Positions 63,717 to 64,000 of a stretch of 64,000 bases of DNA are shown piece after piece. Every line of letters starts with the position of its first letter. Positions within the stretch are counted from its first letter, which is position 1. The translations under genes and the position numbers were made by a program. The notes under the pieces were generated by a model, which saw nothing but the letters and a program-made list of their open reading frames with translations, was not told the DNA's origin and did no database searches. The stretch covers positions 124,001 to 188,000 of the forward strand of contig DKML01000016.1 in NCBI GenBank assembly GCA_002470515.1, in the 5' to 3' direction. This DNA comes from Proteobacteria bacterium UBA7415. GTDB taxonomy: Bacteria; Pseudomonadota; Gammaproteobacteria; Arenicellales; Arenicellaceae.

Positions 63717-64000
63717 ATGAAACCCACCAATATTGCTGATCCAGAATACTTCCATAAAGTAGTCGACTGTCAGCTTGCTTGCCCCGCCCACACCCCTGTT
63801 CCCGAATACATTCGCTTGATTGCACAGCGCCGTTATAGCGATGCGTATTTAGTAAACTGGGAGTCCAATGTTTTTCCAGGAGTACTTGGCCGTACCTGTG
63901 ATCGCCCTTGCGAACCAGCCTGTAGGCGTGGTCGTGTTGACGAAGAGCCTGTGGCAATTTGTCGTTTAAAGCGAGTTGCAGCGGATCACAAAAATGACGA
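63717..64000 (+). CDS. GltD-like FeS/FAD oxidoreductase, N-terminal part (runs off window edge)
   Basis: From the ATG at 63717 the product begins MKPTNIADPEYFHKVVDCQL. The cysteine pattern CQLACPAHTPVPEYI, then TCDRPCEPACRRGRVDEEPVAICRL, is that of the FeS-binding N-terminal domain of glutamate-synthase small-subunit-like oxidoreductases. About 94 codons are seen; the FAD/NAD domains lie outside. In the same frame, protein-like sequence (SVVYQLKPGAVEDLY) continues upstream, and an ATG at 63642 with a good AGGAAC binding site is followed by CCG TGA. The true start is therefore unsettled. Confidence 0.8.
   Translation, partial: MKPTNIADPEYFHKVVDCQLACPAHTPVPEYIRLIAQRRYSDAYLVNWESNVFPGVLGRTCDRPCEPACRRGRVDEEPVAICRLKRVAADHKND

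Noticed and set aside
63670..63957. Minus-strand open frame at the right end
   Set aside because: It is the complement of the conserved FeS-domain coding sequence on the plus strand.

Overview
The window is chromosomal DNA of a Gammaproteobacterium, probably marine. The evidence is gene content and order: yoaA-tsaB, dnaQ-rnhA-SAM methyltransferase divergent from mltD, holD-rimI, parC, nhaB, a B-type aconitase, and tRNA-Ala(GGC)/tRNA-Glu(UUC) genes of typical gammaproteobacterial sequence. Base composition is moderate and fairly even. I see no transposase, integrase, phage gene or CRISPR array. The genus cannot be fixed from this stretch.

Layout. 1-7.7 kb: recJ (cut by the left edge), a VanZ-like protein, a 1525-residue single-chain biotin-dependent acyl-CoA carboxylase, and a Tag-like glycosylase. 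7.9-14.6 kb: an acyl-CoA dehydrogenase with a TetR regulator, an ATP/ADP-translocase-like carrier and cytochrome bd oxidase (cydAB). 14.8-22 kb: a secreted protein with a Pro-Glu linker, acnB, a CBS-domain membrane protein and two small exported proteins. 22-26.5 kb: tsaB, yoaA, rfbD, rfbC. 26.6-33 kb: a galactoside/galactose locus (GH42 beta-galactosidase, dgoK, dgoA, an SMP-30-type lactonase) with glpD. 33.5-42.7 kb: a sulfur region. Five co-directional genes (persulfide dioxygenase, type II sulfide:quinone reductase, SBP56-type methanethiol oxidase, SCO copper chaperone, MauG-like diheme peroxidase) are followed by an SDR, a DsbA/HCCA-isomerase-fold protein and a split YeeE/YedE sulfur transporter. 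42.8-45.6 kb: an acyltransferase/SGNH gene, a many-hairpin element and two tRNAs. 45.8-64 kb: mostly housekeeping genes (nhaB, pentapeptide protein, dnaQ, rnhA, mltD, rimI, a long holD, DHH phosphoesterase, Spx/ArsC-like protein, sat-cysC, TetR, tal, parC), ending in a partial FeS/FAD oxidoreductase.

How the genes work together. The sulfur operon reads as a complete route for methanethiol. MtoX releases H2S, formaldehyde and H2O2. SQR turns sulfide into persulfide and feeds the quinone pool. Persulfide dioxygenase makes sulfite. SCO and MauG are probably needed to mature or support the copper-dependent oxidase. The YeeE/YedE pair may move sulfur compounds. The galactose genes supply the lower De Ley-Doudoroff pathway. 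The cydAB oxidase could take quinol electrons from SQR or GlpD.

Most worth a second look: the unusual A-D-C-B domain order of the fused carboxylase; the compact methanethiol-to-sulfite operon; a roughly 110-base multibranched hairpin element between two near-identical terminators next to the tRNA genes, with a third copy beyond the acyltransferase gene; a cryptic, long psi subunit (HolD) with a linker and a uracil-glycosylase-like tail; and an in-frame TGA at codon 3 of the best-placed start of the last gene.
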